Below are positions 33,623 through 42,666 of a stretch of 64,000 bases of DNA, one piece after another. Position 1 is the first letter of the stretch, and each line of letters opens with the position of its first letter. The notes under the pieces were generated by a model that was given only the letters and a program-made list of their open reading frames with translations, did no database searches and had not been told where the DNA came from. The DNA comes from Flavonifractor sp. An82. Its GTDB lineage: Bacteria > Bacillota > Clostridia > Oscillospirales > Oscillospiraceae. The DNA is taken from the NCBI RefSeq assembly GCF_002159265.1, contig NZ_NFHG01000012.1, positions 1-64,000 on the forward strand, read 5' to 3'. The translations under genes were made by a program, and so were the position numbers.

Positions 33623-34830
33623 CTAACTTTCTCCATACAAGAGGCATACCAGCCCACATAACGGCGCTGGCCCTTCATGATGCGCAGAGTACGTACCAGG
33701 CCGTTGTCCGGCTTATAGAACAGGGGGTTGACCACGGCGCCCCGGGACTCCAGGGTGCGCATCTCCTCGTGATACTTGGGATTGACGTAGTCGTAGGCCA
33801 CCTTGGGGGGAATGACCCACCACAGGTGCCGGTTCTTGGCGATGGTCAGCTTGCCCTCACGGCCCAGCACCCGGTCCTCCACCAGGCACTTGGCCAGGTT
33901 GTAGCCCGCGCCGGTGACGTAATAGTTGGACCGGCCCTGGCGGCAGTTAATCTCAAAGGCCTTGAACTTGCCGTCCCGCTGGTCGTACTTGATGTCGAAG
34001 TTGGAGAAGCCGGTAAACCGGATGGCCTCCAGGAAATTTTTCAGCTTTTCACACAGCTCAGGCTCGGGCTCGGTGATGATGACGGCGTGGTTGCCGATGG
34101 CGTGGGCGGTGTGCTCCTCCAGCAGCACGTGGCCCACGCACATGAGGCGCACCTTGCCGTCGGCGCCGGAGTAGTTGGTGACCACCCGCATGTAGCTGTC
34201 GTCGCCGGGGATGAAGTCCTGGATGATGAGGGAGTCCTCATAGCCGGCGTTGTAGATGTCGTCAATGACGGCGTCCACCTCTTCCCGGGTCTGGAGGACG
34301 TAGGCCTTCTTTTGGGTGGGGAAGGGATGCTTCCAGTAGGTGTCCGACTCGGCGGGCTTGACCACGAAGGGGCCCTCGAAGGGCAGGGTGAAGCCGTGGC
34401 CCTCCCCCTTGTGGTAGACATAGGTGGCGGGGCGGTCAATGCCGTACTGATCGCACAGCTCGTAGAACTTCTCCTTGTGGATCAGGGTCTCCAGCATGGA
34501 CAGGTCCACATAGGGGGCGATGACGTTCTCCGGATAGTTGGGCAGGTTGGCGGAGATGGAGTTGAGGTAGTTGTCCCCGCAGCCCAGCACCAGGATCTTC
34601 TTGTCCGGGTGCTCCCGGGCCACCTCGGTGACGTTCTCCAGCACCTTGTCCACCCGGTCGTTGTTCTCCCGCACCCGGTAGTCAATGATCTTGCTGCCGG
34701 CGCACACGCTGGCGGGGTACATGCCGTACACCACCGACTTGACGCCGTAGGCCTCGTGGAAGGCCCGTGCCATGCTGTAGGCGTTGATGTCCGAGCCCAG
34801 CAGCACGGGCACAAAGTTAATTGCAGCCAT
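33619..34830 (-). CDS. ATP-grasp carboxylate-amine ligase
   Basis: 403 residues. ATP-grasp landmarks: GPFVVKPAESDTYWKHPF (ATP-binding strand), DSLIIQDFIPGDDSYMRVV (second lobe) and FSNFDIKYDQ, then FKAFEINCRQGRSNY (metal-binding Glu/Asn). The family includes D-aspartate ligase, which adds D-Asp to the peptidoglycan cross-bridge. Together with the neighbouring racemase and MurE-like ligase, ligation of a D-amino acid to a wall precursor is the simplest reading (inference). ATG 34830 with AGGAGG upstream is chosen; an earlier ATG at 34860 lacks an RBS. Confidence 0.87.
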   Translation of the reverse strand: MAAINFVPVLLGSDINAYSMARAFHEAYGVKSVVYGMYPASVCAGSKIIDYRVRENNDRVDKVLENVTEVAREHPDKKILVLGCGDNYLNSISANLPNYPENVIAPYVDLSMLETLIHKEKFYELCDQYGIDRPATYVYHKGEGHGFTLPFEGPFVVKPAESDTYWKHPFPTQKKAYVLQTREEVDAVIDDIYNAGYEDSLIIQDFIPGDDSYMRVVTNYSGADGKVRLMCVGHVLLEEHTAHAIGNHAVIITEPEPELCEKLKNFLEAIRFTGFSNFDIKYDQRDGKFKAFEINCRQGRSNYYVTGAGYNLAKCLVEDRVLGREGKLTIAKNRHLWWVIPPKVAYDYVNPKYHEEMRTLESRGAVVNPLFYKPDNGLVRTLRIMKGQRRYVGWYASCMEKVR

Positions 34831-35026
34831 TGTAAAATGCCTCCTGAAAGCTAATCTCATACCAATGCTCGCCCATGGGAATGACCTGGGCGCAGTAATG
34901 TCCCGCCACGTAGGCGGCCTGGGTCTCGGTGAGCCGCAGCTCCCGCCGCAGCACCTCGCCTCCGGCGAAGCACCGGGACAGCAGCCGGTCCAGCTCGGGG
35001 TCCGGCGCGGTAACAGGGATCGTCAT
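34817..35026 (-). CDS. Small conserved-looking protein of the ATP-grasp operon
   Basis: 69 residues, MTIPVTAPDPELDRLL then VLRRELRLTETQAAYV and MGEHWYEISFQEAFYNGCN; soluble, acidic, one Cys near each end. I do not recognise the family. It has an excellent AAAGGAGAG RBS eight bases ahead of its ATG and overlaps the start of the ATP-grasp gene by 14 bases, a typical translational coupling, which is why I call it real. It may be an accessory subunit of the ligase. Confidence 0.65.
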   Translation of the reverse strand: MTIPVTAPDPELDRLLSRCFAGGEVLRRELRLTETQAAYVAGHYCAQVIPMGEHWYEISFQEAFYNGCN

Positions 35027-35084
35027 AGTCTCTCTCCTTTATGACGCGGAAACGGGCCGTCGGGAACGGACCGCAGACGGCTTG

Positions 35085-37316
35085 TTATCCAGCGGCGCGC
35101 TTCACCTGATACACGCCCTGGATCTGGCCCAGCTTGTTGATGACGGCGGTGAGCTCGGTGTGGTCCTTCACCTCCAGCACAATGCTGACGGTGGCGTACC
35201 CGTCGGGCATGGAGCGGGCGGACAGGCTGGTGGTCTTGGCCTTCATGGTGGACAGGGCCATGGCCACATCCAGGGTGAGGCCGTCCCGGTCCTTGGCGGC
35301 GATCTCCAGGGAGGTGCGGTAGGTGGCCAGCTCCCCGGTGGCCCAGGACACCTTGATCCAGCGGCCTGCCTCCTCCGGCTTGCGCTTCTCTGGGGAGGCG
35401 TTGGGGCAGTCTGCCCGATGGACCGACACACCGAAGCCCCGGGTGATGAAGCCCACTACCGGGTCCCCGGGCACGGGGGTGCAGCACTTGGCGAACTTCA
35501 CCAGGCAGTTGTCGATGCCCTCCACGATGATGCCGCTCTGGTCGTGCTTACCGGTCTTGACGGGCACGGGGGGCGGATTGCCGGTGGCGGGATAGATGGC
35601 ATCGGCCTGCTGGGCCGTCTTTTCGGCGGCGGCCTGCTCGGCGTGGAGCCGGTTGAGCCGGGTCATCTCGTCCTTGACCCGCACCACCGCCTTCTGGGCG
35701 GACATGCCGCCGTAGCCGATGGCGGCGTACAGCTCATCCAGGGTGCCGAAGCGCACCTTCTTGAGAATGAAGGGGAGCACATCCTCGGCGGTGATGGCCG
35801 CCAGGGACAGGCCCACATGCTTGAGCTCCGACTCGAAGGAGGCCCGGCCGGTGGCGATGTTCTCCTCCCGGCGCTCCTTCTTGAACCACTGGCGGATCTT
35901 GTTGCGGGCCTCGTTGGACTTGCAGATCTTCATCCAGTCCCGGCTGGGGCCGTGGGCCGACTTGGAGGTGATGACCTCCACGATGTCGCCGTTTTTCAGG
36001 GGGGTGTCGAAGGTGACCATGCGGCCGTTGATCTTGGCCCCTGTCATGTGGTTGCCCACGGCGGAGTGGATGTTGTAGGCAAAGTCGATGGGGGTGGCCC
36101 CGGCGGGCAGGTTGATAACGTCGCCCCGGGGGGTGAACACAAAGACCTCGTCGGAGAACAGGTCCACCCGCATGGTGCGCACGAATTCCTCGGCGTCCAC
36201 GTCCTGCTGGCTCTCCAGCAGCTTGCGCACCCACTCAAAGGCCTCCTCGGTACCCAGCTTGGCGTTGGCCATACCCTGCTTGTACTTCCAGTGGGCGGCG
36301 ATGCCGTACTCGGCGGTGTGGTGCATCTCCCAGGTGCGGATCTGCACCTCGAAGGGGATGCCGTCCCGGCCGATGACGGTGGTGTGAAGGGACTGATAGC
36401 CGTTGGGCTTGGGGGTGCCGATGTAGTCCTTGAACCGGCCCAGCACCGGGTTGAACAGGTCGTGGATCACGCCCAGCACATTGTAGCACTCGGAGATGTC
36501 GTCCACAATGACCCGGAAGGCGTAGAGATCGAAAATCTCGTCCATGGTCTTGTTCTGGGTGTACATCTTGCGGTAGATGGAGTAGGCGTGCTTCACCCGG
36601 CCGTAGATGGTACAGTGGATGCCCTCGGCGTCCAGCCGCTCCTGGATGCGCCGCTGGACGGTGGCCAGGAACTCCTCGTGGGCGGCGGAACGGGCGGCCA
36701 GCTCATCGGAGATCTCCTTGTAGCCCACCGGGTCCAGGTAGCGCAGGGAGGTGTCCTCCAGCTCCCACTTGATGCGCTGCATACCTAAGCGGTGGGCGAT
36801 AGGGGCGTAGATCTCCATGGTCTCCAGAGCCTTCTCCTTCTGCTTCTTGGGAGACTGGTACTCCATGGTGCGCATATTGTGGAGCCGGTCGCAGATCTTG
36901 ATGAGGATCACCCGGATGTCCTTGGCCATGGCCATGAGCATCTTGCGCAGGTTCTCCATCTGCTCCTCTTCCTTGGAGGTATACTGTACCCTCGTCAGCT
37001 TGGTGACGCCCTCCACCAGGTCGGCCACCACCGCGCCGAAGAGCTTGGCGATCTCCTCATGGGTGGAGCCGGTATCCTCGATACAGTCGTGGAGCAGGGC
37101 GGCAATGATGGAGTCGGTGTCCAGCTCCAGCTCGGCCACGATCTCGGCCACCGCCAGGGGATGGGTGATATAGGGCGATCCGTCCTTGCGCAGCTGCCCG
37201 GAGTGGGCATTGTCCGCGTAGGTGAAGGCGCTGAACAGGCGCTGGGTGTCCAGCGCCGGGTTGTATGTTTTGATTTTGTCCTCGAGAGCCTGATAACGCT
37301 CCAGGATGGGGTCCAT
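35085..37316 (-). CDS. relA: Bifunctional (p)ppGpp synthetase/hydrolase RelA/SpoT (Rel)
   Basis: 743 residues, full-length Rel. In order: HD hydrolase domain with HDCIEDT, synthetase domain (GRVKHAYSIYRKM, FDLYAFRVIV, GYQSLHTTV), TGS domain (VFVFTPRGDVINLPAGATPIDFAY), zinc-finger-like Cys region (LVKFAKCCTPVPGDP) and C-terminal ACT domain (SLEIAAKDRDGLTLDVAMALS). Both enzymatic halves look active. It makes and destroys the stringent-response alarmone. The start is the ATG at 37316, eight bases after AGGAGG; a GTG at 37325 overlaps that RBS. It lies 40 bases downstream of recJ, as in many Clostridia. Confidence 0.97.
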   Translation of the reverse strand: MDPILERYQALEDKIKTYNPALDTQRLFSAFTYADNAHSGQLRKDGSPYITHPLAVAEIVAELELDTDSIIAALLHDCIEDTGSTHEEIAKLFGAVVADLVEGVTKLTRVQYTSKEEEQMENLRKMLMAMAKDIRVILIKICDRLHNMRTMEYQSPKKQKEKALETMEIYAPIAHRLGMQRIKWELEDTSLRYLDPVGYKEISDELAARSAAHEEFLATVQRRIQERLDAEGIHCTIYGRVKHAYSIYRKMYTQNKTMDEIFDLYAFRVIVDDISECYNVLGVIHDLFNPVLGRFKDYIGTPKPNGYQSLHTTVIGRDGIPFEVQIRTWEMHHTAEYGIAAHWKYKQGMANAKLGTEEAFEWVRKLLESQQDVDAEEFVRTMRVDLFSDEVFVFTPRGDVINLPAGATPIDFAYNIHSAVGNHMTGAKINGRMVTFDTPLKNGDIVEVITSKSAHGPSRDWMKICKSNEARNKIRQWFKKERREENIATGRASFESELKHVGLSLAAITAEDVLPFILKKVRFGTLDELYAAIGYGGMSAQKAVVRVKDEMTRLNRLHAEQAAAEKTAQQADAIYPATGNPPPVPVKTGKHDQSGIIVEGIDNCLVKFAKCCTPVPGDPVVGFITRGFGVSVHRADCPNASPEKRKPEEAGRWIKVSWATGELATYRTSLEIAAKDRDGLTLDVAMALSTMKAKTTSLSARSMPDGYATVSIVLEVKDHTELTAVINKLGQIQGVYQVKRAAG

Positions 37317-37356
37317 ACAGGGCACCTCCTGTCGAAATTAAAAGATAAAGGGGCAC

Positions 37357-39423
37357 TTAACCGCTCATGCCCCGTAGGCGGCGCATGATCCAGCTGTCGT
37401 CCAGATCCACCTTGCCCTCCACCGCCCGCAGGGCGATGTGCAGGTGGTCGGTGGTGTGCTCCAGCCGGATGAGTCCCCGCTCGTCAAAGACCTCCAGGCA
37501 CACCAGGGTGCGCATGACAGTCTCCCGCCGTCCGGCGGAGCGGGCGATGTTGCGGGCCAGCCGGTGGGCCGTCTCCTCCAGGGGAGACTGTCCGGCGTGG
37601 CCCTTCAAATAGCGCCAGAGAACCACGAACTCCTCCCGGGTGGGCAGCAAAGCCGCCGCCTCCCGCTGGGTCAGTTCCTCTCCCCGGCGGAACTTTTCAA
37701 AGAGGGCCCGCTCGGCCTGGGCCCGGGTAAGGGCGGGGCGCAGGTCACACACCTGCAGCTGGACGGAACGCCACCCCCGGTACTCGTTGACCTGGGGGGT
37801 GAAGGCCACATCCACCCGGTCTCCCTGGGCCACCCCCATCTCGGCGGCGGTGGCGGAAAAGAAGATGGCGTCAAAGCTGCGGCCGCCGGCTGCCAGCTTG
37901 AGCTTCAGGTGCCGGCCGCCACCCACCTCGCTGAGGGCAGTGATAAGGCAGCCCTGGAGGTAAAAGACCGGCTTGGGATTACCGGCGCCGTAGGGCTCCA
38001 GCAGATCCAGGCCCTCCACCCCCTCCAGGGTAAGGATACCCACATCCTCCACCGCGCAGTCCACATCCAAAGCGGACACCATCTCGGCGCCGCCGGTGCA
38101 CTGGCGGACGTAGTCGTTCATGGCGGCAGTAAAGGCGGGGATGTTCTCCTCCAGAATGGTGAAGCCCGCCGCCAGCTCATGGCCGCCGAAGCCCTCCAGC
38201 AGGGGGGCGCAGTGCTCCAGAGCGGCAAACAGATTGAAGCCGCCAAAGGACCGGCAGGAGCCCTTGCCCTTGCCGTCCTGAAGGCAGATCATGAAGGCGG
38301 GGCAGGAGTATTTCTCCGCCAGGCGGGAGGCCACGATGCCCACCACCCCCTGGTGCCAGTGCTCCCCGGCCAGTACCAGGGCGTACCGCTCCTCCTGGGG
38401 CAGGGCCTCCGCCAGGGCCTGACACTCCTGGCTGATCTGGGCCTCAATGGTCTGCCGCTCCCGGTTGAGCTCGCACAGGCGGGCAGCCAGTTCCTCCCCC
38501 CGGGCAGGGTCGGCGGTGAGCAGCAGCTCGGCGGCCAGGGCGGCGCACCCCATCCGGCCCGAGGCGTTGAGCCGGGGGGCCAGGGTGTAGCCGATGGCCA
38601 CCGAATTGAGGGGCCGTTCCTCCAGGCCCGCCTGATGGAGCAGGGCCTTCAGGCCGGGGCGGCCCGTATTGCGCAGGGCCTCCAGACCCAGGCGCACAAT
38701 GGTGCGGTTCTCCCCGGTGAGGCTCATGACATCGGCCACCGTACCGATGGCCGCCAGATCGGCGTACCGCTCCAGCAGCTCCGCCTGCCGGCCCGGCCCG
38801 CCCAGGGCCAGCACCAGCTTGAGGGCCACTCCCACGCCCGCCAGACACTTGAAGGGGTAGGGGCAGTCGGGCCGGTGGGGGTCCACCACCGCCAGGGCGT
38901 CGGGCAGCTGTTCCTTGCATTCGTGGTGGTCGGTGATCACCAGGTCCATGCCCAGCTCTCTGGCCCGGCGGGCCTCCTCCACGGCAGTGATGCCGCAGTC
39001 CACCGTTACCACCAGTGTAACGCCCGCCTGATGGAGGGTGTCCAGGGCGTCGGTGTTCAGGCCGTAGCCCTCCTCCATCCGGTCAGGAATATAGGGGATC
39101 ACCGTTCCACCCTCCCGGCGGAGGAAGTCGGTGAGCAGGCTGGTGGAGGTGATGCCGTCCACGTCGTAGTCACCGTACACCGCGATGGTCTCCCCCTCTG
39201 CCAGGGCACGGGCCAGCCGGGCGGAGGCCCGGTCCATATCCCGCATCAGCAGGGGGTCCTGGAGCTGGCCCCGGCCGGCGTCCAGAAAGGCACGGGCCTT
39301 CTCCGGGGTGTCCAGCCCCCGGGCGCACAGTACCCTGGCGGCCAGCGGGGGCAGGCCGGCCTGCTCCATGGCTGCTACTCCGGCAGGATCGCTGGCCGCC
39401 AGATTCCATTGTTTATATTTCAT
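37357..39423 (-). CDS. recJ: Single-stranded-DNA-specific exonuclease RecJ
   Basis: 688 residues. DHH-family catalytic motifs: YGDYDVDGITST, VTVDCGIT and ITDHHECKE, with the DHHA1 domain later (FGGFNLFAALEHC, GFGGHELAAGFTI) and an OB-fold. RecJ degrades single-stranded DNA 5'-3' in recombination and repair. The start chosen is the ATG at 39423 (KYKQWNLAA); an earlier frame from 39489 covers the promoter. The C-terminal 150 residues form the extra region typical of Firmicute RecJ. Confidence 0.95.
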   Translation of the reverse strand: MKYKQWNLAASDPAGVAAMEQAGLPPLAARVLCARGLDTPEKARAFLDAGRGQLQDPLLMRDMDRASARLARALAEGETIAVYGDYDVDGITSTSLLTDFLRREGGTVIPYIPDRMEEGYGLNTDALDTLHQAGVTLVVTVDCGITAVEEARRARELGMDLVITDHHECKEQLPDALAVVDPHRPDCPYPFKCLAGVGVALKLVLALGGPGRQAELLERYADLAAIGTVADVMSLTGENRTIVRLGLEALRNTGRPGLKALLHQAGLEERPLNSVAIGYTLAPRLNASGRMGCAALAAELLLTADPARGEELAARLCELNRERQTIEAQISQECQALAEALPQEERYALVLAGEHWHQGVVGIVASRLAEKYSCPAFMICLQDGKGKGSCRSFGGFNLFAALEHCAPLLEGFGGHELAAGFTILEENIPAFTAAMNDYVRQCTGGAEMVSALDVDCAVEDVGILTLEGVEGLDLLEPYGAGNPKPVFYLQGCLITALSEVGGGRHLKLKLAAGGRSFDAIFFSATAAEMGVAQGDRVDVAFTPQVNEYRGWRSVQLQVCDLRPALTRAQAERALFEKFRRGEELTQREAAALLPTREEFVVLWRYLKGHAGQSPLEETAHRLARNIARSAGRRETVMRTLVCLEVFDERGLIRLEHTTDHLHIALRAVEGKVDLDDSWIMRRLRGMSG

Positions 39424-39460
39424 GGGCGGCCACCGTCCTTTCCCATTAAAATTACCCTTA

Positions 39461-39489
39461 ATTATATCAAATGCGTTCCGCTGTGACAA
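39461..39489 (-). promoter_or_regulatory. Promoter of the recJ-relA operon
   Basis: Minus strand: TTGTCA (39484-39489), 17-base spacer, perfect TATAAT (39461-39466), 38 bases before the recJ start. Confidence 0.8.
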
Positions 39490-39505
39490 GGGGTTGGAAG
39501 AAAAC

Positions 39506-39532
39506 GGCGGGCAGCCTCCATGGCCGCCCGCC
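39506..39532 (-). terminator. Terminator after the M42 peptidase gene
   Basis: 11-bp stem with one mismatch (39506-39516 and 39522-39532), loop TCCAT; minus strand continues GTTTTCTTCC. Confidence 0.75.
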
Positions 39533-39540
39533 TGCTTTTC

Positions 39541-40581
39541 TCAGCCCAGCTCCAGATACAGGCTCACCAGATCAATGGTGGCCTTCATACCGTCGAAATG
39601 GGTCCGCTCCATACCATGGGAGGCGTGTACGCCGGGGCCGATGAGGGCGCCCTTGGCGTCCATGCCGGTGTGCCAGGCCACCGCTACGTCGGAGCCGTAG
39701 TGGGGGTAGATATCCACCGCGTAGTCCACCCCGTTGTCCTTGGCCAGCTCCACCAGACGGCTCACCATCTCATAGTCGTAGGGGCCGTTGCTGTCCTTGG
39801 CGCAGATGGAAACCTGATACTCGGTGCAGCTTAGGTCGTCGCCCACACAGCCCATGTCCACCGCCAGCAGCTCGTCCACCGGAGGCAGGGTAGCGCCGCC
39901 GTGGCCCACCTCCTCATGGACGGTAAAGCACACATCGGTGTCGTAGCGGGGGCGCACCTTGGCAAAGTGCATCAGCCGCAGCAGGGTGAGCAGGATGGCG
40001 GCGCTGCCCTTGTCGTCGATGAACCGGGATTTCAAAAAGCCGCTCTCCGTGACGGTGGTCTTGGGATCAAAGCACACATAGTCCCCGGCGCAGATGCCCA
40101 GCTTCTCCACATCCTCCTTGCTCTTCACCTTCTCGTCGATGCGCACTGCCAGTTCCTTCTCCTCCCGGGGCCGGGTGGCGGCGTCGTCATAGACGTGGAC
40201 GGCGGGGGACAGAGACAGAATGGTGCCGGTGTATACCTTGCCCTCTCGGGTATAGATCCGGCAGTACTCGCCGTCCAGGGTGGGCAGGATGGGGCCGCCC
40301 ACCTTGGTGATTTTCAGCATGCCGTCGGCGGTGATGGAGCGCACCATCAGGCCCAGGGTATCCACATGGGCACACAGGCCGATCTTCTTGCCCTTCTCCC
40401 GGCCGGGCACCGACACGATCAGGTTGCCCTTATTGGTGCGCCGGGTGGCATAGCCGTGGTCCTGAGCGATCTGCTCCGCCTCCCGCACCACGTTCTGGGT
40501 AAATCCGCTGGGACTGTCGATGGCCAGCAGCCGCTTGGCAATGTCCATCATAATGCCCTGACAATTTTGTGTATCCAGCAT
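39541..40581 (-). CDS. M42-family metallopeptidase (glutamyl/deblocking aminopeptidase type)
   Basis: 346 residues. Metal-site segments of M42 enzymes are visible: LCAHVDTLGLMV, SRFIDDKGSAA, FTVHEEVGHGG and the final THFDGMKAT. These cobalt- or zinc-dependent enzymes form large cytosolic shells that trim short peptides. AAGGAG lies eight bases ahead of the ATG. It is divergent from ybaK with 67 bases between. Confidence 0.93.
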   Translation of the reverse strand: MLDTQNCQGIMMDIAKRLLAIDSPSGFTQNVVREAEQIAQDHGYATRRTNKGNLIVSVPGREKGKKIGLCAHVDTLGLMVRSITADGMLKITKVGGPILPTLDGEYCRIYTREGKVYTGTILSLSPAVHVYDDAATRPREEKELAVRIDEKVKSKEDVEKLGICAGDYVCFDPKTTVTESGFLKSRFIDDKGSAAILLTLLRLMHFAKVRPRYDTDVCFTVHEEVGHGGATLPPVDELLAVDMGCVGDDLSCTEYQVSICAKDSNGPYDYEMVSRLVELAKDNGVDYAVDIYPHYGSDVAVAWHTGMDAKGALIGPGVHASHGMERTHFDGMKATIDLVSLYLELG

Positions 40582-40648
40582 TTGCGTCCTCTCCTTGATT
40601 GTAGTATGATGTCCCTATCTTATACCAAACCACGGGAGCGATGCAACC

Positions 40649-41125
40649 ATGTCCGAAGAAAAGACCAATGTAATGCGGGTACTGGATCAAAAAAAGGTGC
40701 CCTACACCCCCCACCACTACGCCCACCCAGACGGGGCAGTGGACGGCGCCAGCGTGGCCGCCCTCATCGGCAAGGACCCGGCGGCGGTGTGCAAGACCCT
40801 GGTGACCCAGGGGGCCAGCAAGAAATACTATGTGTTCGTCATCCCAGTGCTGAAGGAGCTGGACCTGAAAGCCGCCGCCAAGGCGGTGAGAGAAAAGTCC
40901 ATTGAGATGATCAAACAGGCCCAGCTGCTCCCCCTCACCGGCTACGTCCACGGGGGCTGCTCCCCGGTGGGCATGAAGAAGCAGTTCCCCACCGTCTTTG
41001 ACCAGAGCGTGGAGGGACTGGACACCATCACCGTCAGCGCAGGCAAAATCGGCGCCCAGGTGGAGGTGGCCCCAGCGACCCTGGCCGGGCTGGTGCGGGG
41101 CTCCTTTGCTCCGGTGACAAAGTAA
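40649..41125 (+). CDS. ybaK: YbaK/EbsC-type Cys-tRNA(Pro) deacylase
   Basis: 158 residues, single-domain. Family blocks: NVMRVLDQKKVPYTPHHY, AVCKTLV, KAAAKAVREKSIEMI, LTGYVHGGCSPVGMKKQFPT. YbaK hydrolyses cysteine wrongly attached to tRNA-Pro. The start ATG is preceded by GGGAG. No terminator follows before the next gene. Confidence 0.93.
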   Translation: MSEEKTNVMRVLDQKKVPYTPHHYAHPDGAVDGASVAALIGKDPAAVCKTLVTQGASKKYYVFVIPVLKELDLKAAAKAVREKSIEMIKQAQLLPLTGYVHGGCSPVGMKKQFPTVFDQSVEGLDTITVSAGKIGAQVEVAPATLAGLVRGSFAPVTK

Positions 41126-41206
41126 AAATTTTTCCTGTTTTGGGGAACCTTTTGCAGCCTTGTCCGTCTATCCCTGTGACAACAAACTTGCAAGGAGGAC
41201 CCCACG

Positions 41207-42046
41207 ATGAAGAAATTCGGTACCGCCGCCCTGGCTCTGACCCTGGCCGGCGCCCTGGCTGTTCCCGCCCTGGCCGCTGAGACCCCCGTGCTCATCTCCG
41301 CCAAGGTGGACGGCTACACCACTGCCATCACCCTCAACGGCGAGAAGCTGGACACCACCGGCATCCCCGCCGCCAGCCGGACCGACCTGGTGCCCCTGCG
41401 TCTGGTGGCCGAGGCCGACCACGGCTCCGCCTACTGGGATCAGGAGAACAACGAGTCCTGGTTCAACTTCGGCAAGGACAAGATCACCGTCCAGTTTGAG
41501 GCCAACACCATTCTGGTCAACGACGTGGCTGTCAACACCACCGCTGAGGTCCACGCCGGCGTGACCTATGTGCCCGTCTCCGTGCTGGAGGGCATGGAAG
41601 GCTTCGCCGTCACCTCCGATACCGAGACCGGCAGCGTGACCATCACCACCCCCAACAACGACCCCATGGTCAAGCTGGCCTACGCCATCATGGAGAGCAG
41701 CGCCATGTTCGGCAACCGCACCGATGTGACCACCCTCACCGACGCCTACAAGATCCCCGCCGATCAGTTCGAGCAGGTGGTGGCCTTCTTCCCCATGATC
41801 ACCAGCCCCGACACCGTCATCGTGGGCAAGCTGGCTGAGGGCGCCGACGAGAAGGCGGTGACCGACGCTCTGGAGGCCTACCGTCAGAGCCAGGAGGACA
41901 CCTTCTCCTGGTACCTCTCCCAGCACCTGCCCAAGGTGCAGGATGCCCGCACCGTGGTGGAGAACGGCTATCTGCTCTTCTTCATCGGCGAGAACGCCGA
42001 CCAGGCTGAGGAGCTTTTCCACACCTATGTGGAGGCCCAGGGCTGA
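41207..42046 (+). CDS. Secreted protein with copper-amine-oxidase-type stalk domain and DUF4358-like C-terminus
   Basis: 279 residues. A signal peptide (KKFGTAALALTLAGALAVPALA, cut near residue 23) leads to a stalk-type domain of about 110 residues (VPLRLVAEADHGSAYWDQEN, then YVPVSVLEGM), common in exported Firmicute proteins. The C-terminal part (VKLAYAIMESSAMFG through YVEAQ) resembles DUF4358. Function is unknown; it likely sits at the cell surface. Strong CAAGGAGG RBS, and strong codon bias (C-ending codons) suggests high expression. Confidence 0.8.
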   Translation: MKKFGTAALALTLAGALAVPALAAETPVLISAKVDGYTTAITLNGEKLDTTGIPAASRTDLVPLRLVAEADHGSAYWDQENNESWFNFGKDKITVQFEANTILVNDVAVNTTAEVHAGVTYVPVSVLEGMEGFAVTSDTETGSVTITTPNNDPMVKLAYAIMESSAMFGNRTDVTTLTDAYKIPADQFEQVVAFFPMITSPDTVIVGKLAEGADEKAVTDALEAYRQSQEDTFSWYLSQHLPKVQDARTVVENGYLLFFIGENADQAEELFHTYVEAQG

Positions 42047-42066
42047 TTTTCCCGTCTGCAATTCAC

Positions 42067-42103
42067 AAGGTCCCGGCCCTCACAGGCCGGGACCTTGTTT
42101 TTT
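42067..42103 (+). terminator. Terminator after the stalk/DUF4358 gene
   Basis: Perfect 12-bp stem AAGGTCCCGGCC (42067-42078) with 42085-42096, followed by GTTTTTT. Confidence 0.92.
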
Positions 42104-42123
42104 CCACGCTCAGCCGCTATAAT
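42095..42123 (+). promoter_or_regulatory. Promoter overlapping the preceding terminator
   Basis: TTGTTT (42095-42100) from the terminator tail serves as -35, with a 17-base spacer and perfect TATAAT (42118-42123), directly upstream of the next gene's RBS. Confidence 0.65.
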
Positions 42124-42145
42124 GTGGAAAAAAGGAGGGATCTCC

Positions 42146-42616
42146 ATGGATGAAACGCCGCGGGTCTCCGCCCGTCAAACTCTGGATGATATGCGGGCCG
42201 GCTACGACGCCTTTATACAGAAGCTGGAGCGCAGCCGCGCCACCAGCGTAGGGGAAATCATGGGCAATTTCTTCCGCTCCCAGGGCAACCCCCGGGTGAC
42301 CTACGCGATGGAGGAGTTCAATCCCGTGCTCACCGCTCAGGTGGCCGCTCTTGCAGAACAGCTGGGAAATTATGCGTCGGAGGAGGCCGGAGCTCTGGCC
42401 GACCAGGCCCTGGAGCTGATGCTCTTTTATCCCCCCTCCAAGGACAGCACCATAGCCTCTTCTCTGACCGCCTTTGAGGGCCACGCCCTCCCCCTGGTCC
42501 CCTTTCTGGCCCCGGAGCGGCGGCAGGAGCTGGCCCGGCGCTACGCCAAGCGCAACTCTCCCCGGCTGATGTTCCCCAATCAGAAGAAGGTATGGAGCGC
42601 CCTCTCCATGCGATAA
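42146..42616 (+). CDS. Hypothetical helical cytosolic protein
   Basis: 156 residues, no signal peptide or membrane helix, mostly helical (LDDMRAGYDAFIQKLERSRA, then LTAQVAALAEQLGNYASEE). I do not recognise a family. The ATG at 42146 follows AAAGGAGGG by seven bases; an upstream in-frame ATG at 42095 falls in the terminator. It has its own promoter and is closed by a shared bidirectional terminator. Confidence 0.75.
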   Translation: MDETPRVSARQTLDDMRAGYDAFIQKLERSRATSVGEIMGNFFRSQGNPRVTYAMEEFNPVLTAQVAALAEQLGNYASEEAGALADQALELMLFYPPSKDSTIASSLTAFEGHALPLVPFLAPERRQELARRYAKRNSPRLMFPNQKKVWSALSMR

Positions 42617-42620
42617 CGGA

Positions 42621-42657
42621 AACAGGCCCCCGGTTCGTCATGAACCGGGGGCCTGTT
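42621..42657. terminator. Bidirectional terminator
   Basis: Perfect 16-bp stem AACAGGCCCCCGGTTC (42621-42636) with 42642-42657, loop GTCAT, between convergent genes. Confidence 0.92.
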
Positions 42658-42666
42658 TTGTATTCA

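Noticed and set aside
37438-39486. A 682-codon open frame opposite recJ, with similar long frames opposite relA, htpG, obg and the flavodoxin-like gene
   Set aside because: Antisense shadows of well-identified genes in GC-rich DNA; no RBS and no recognisable domains.
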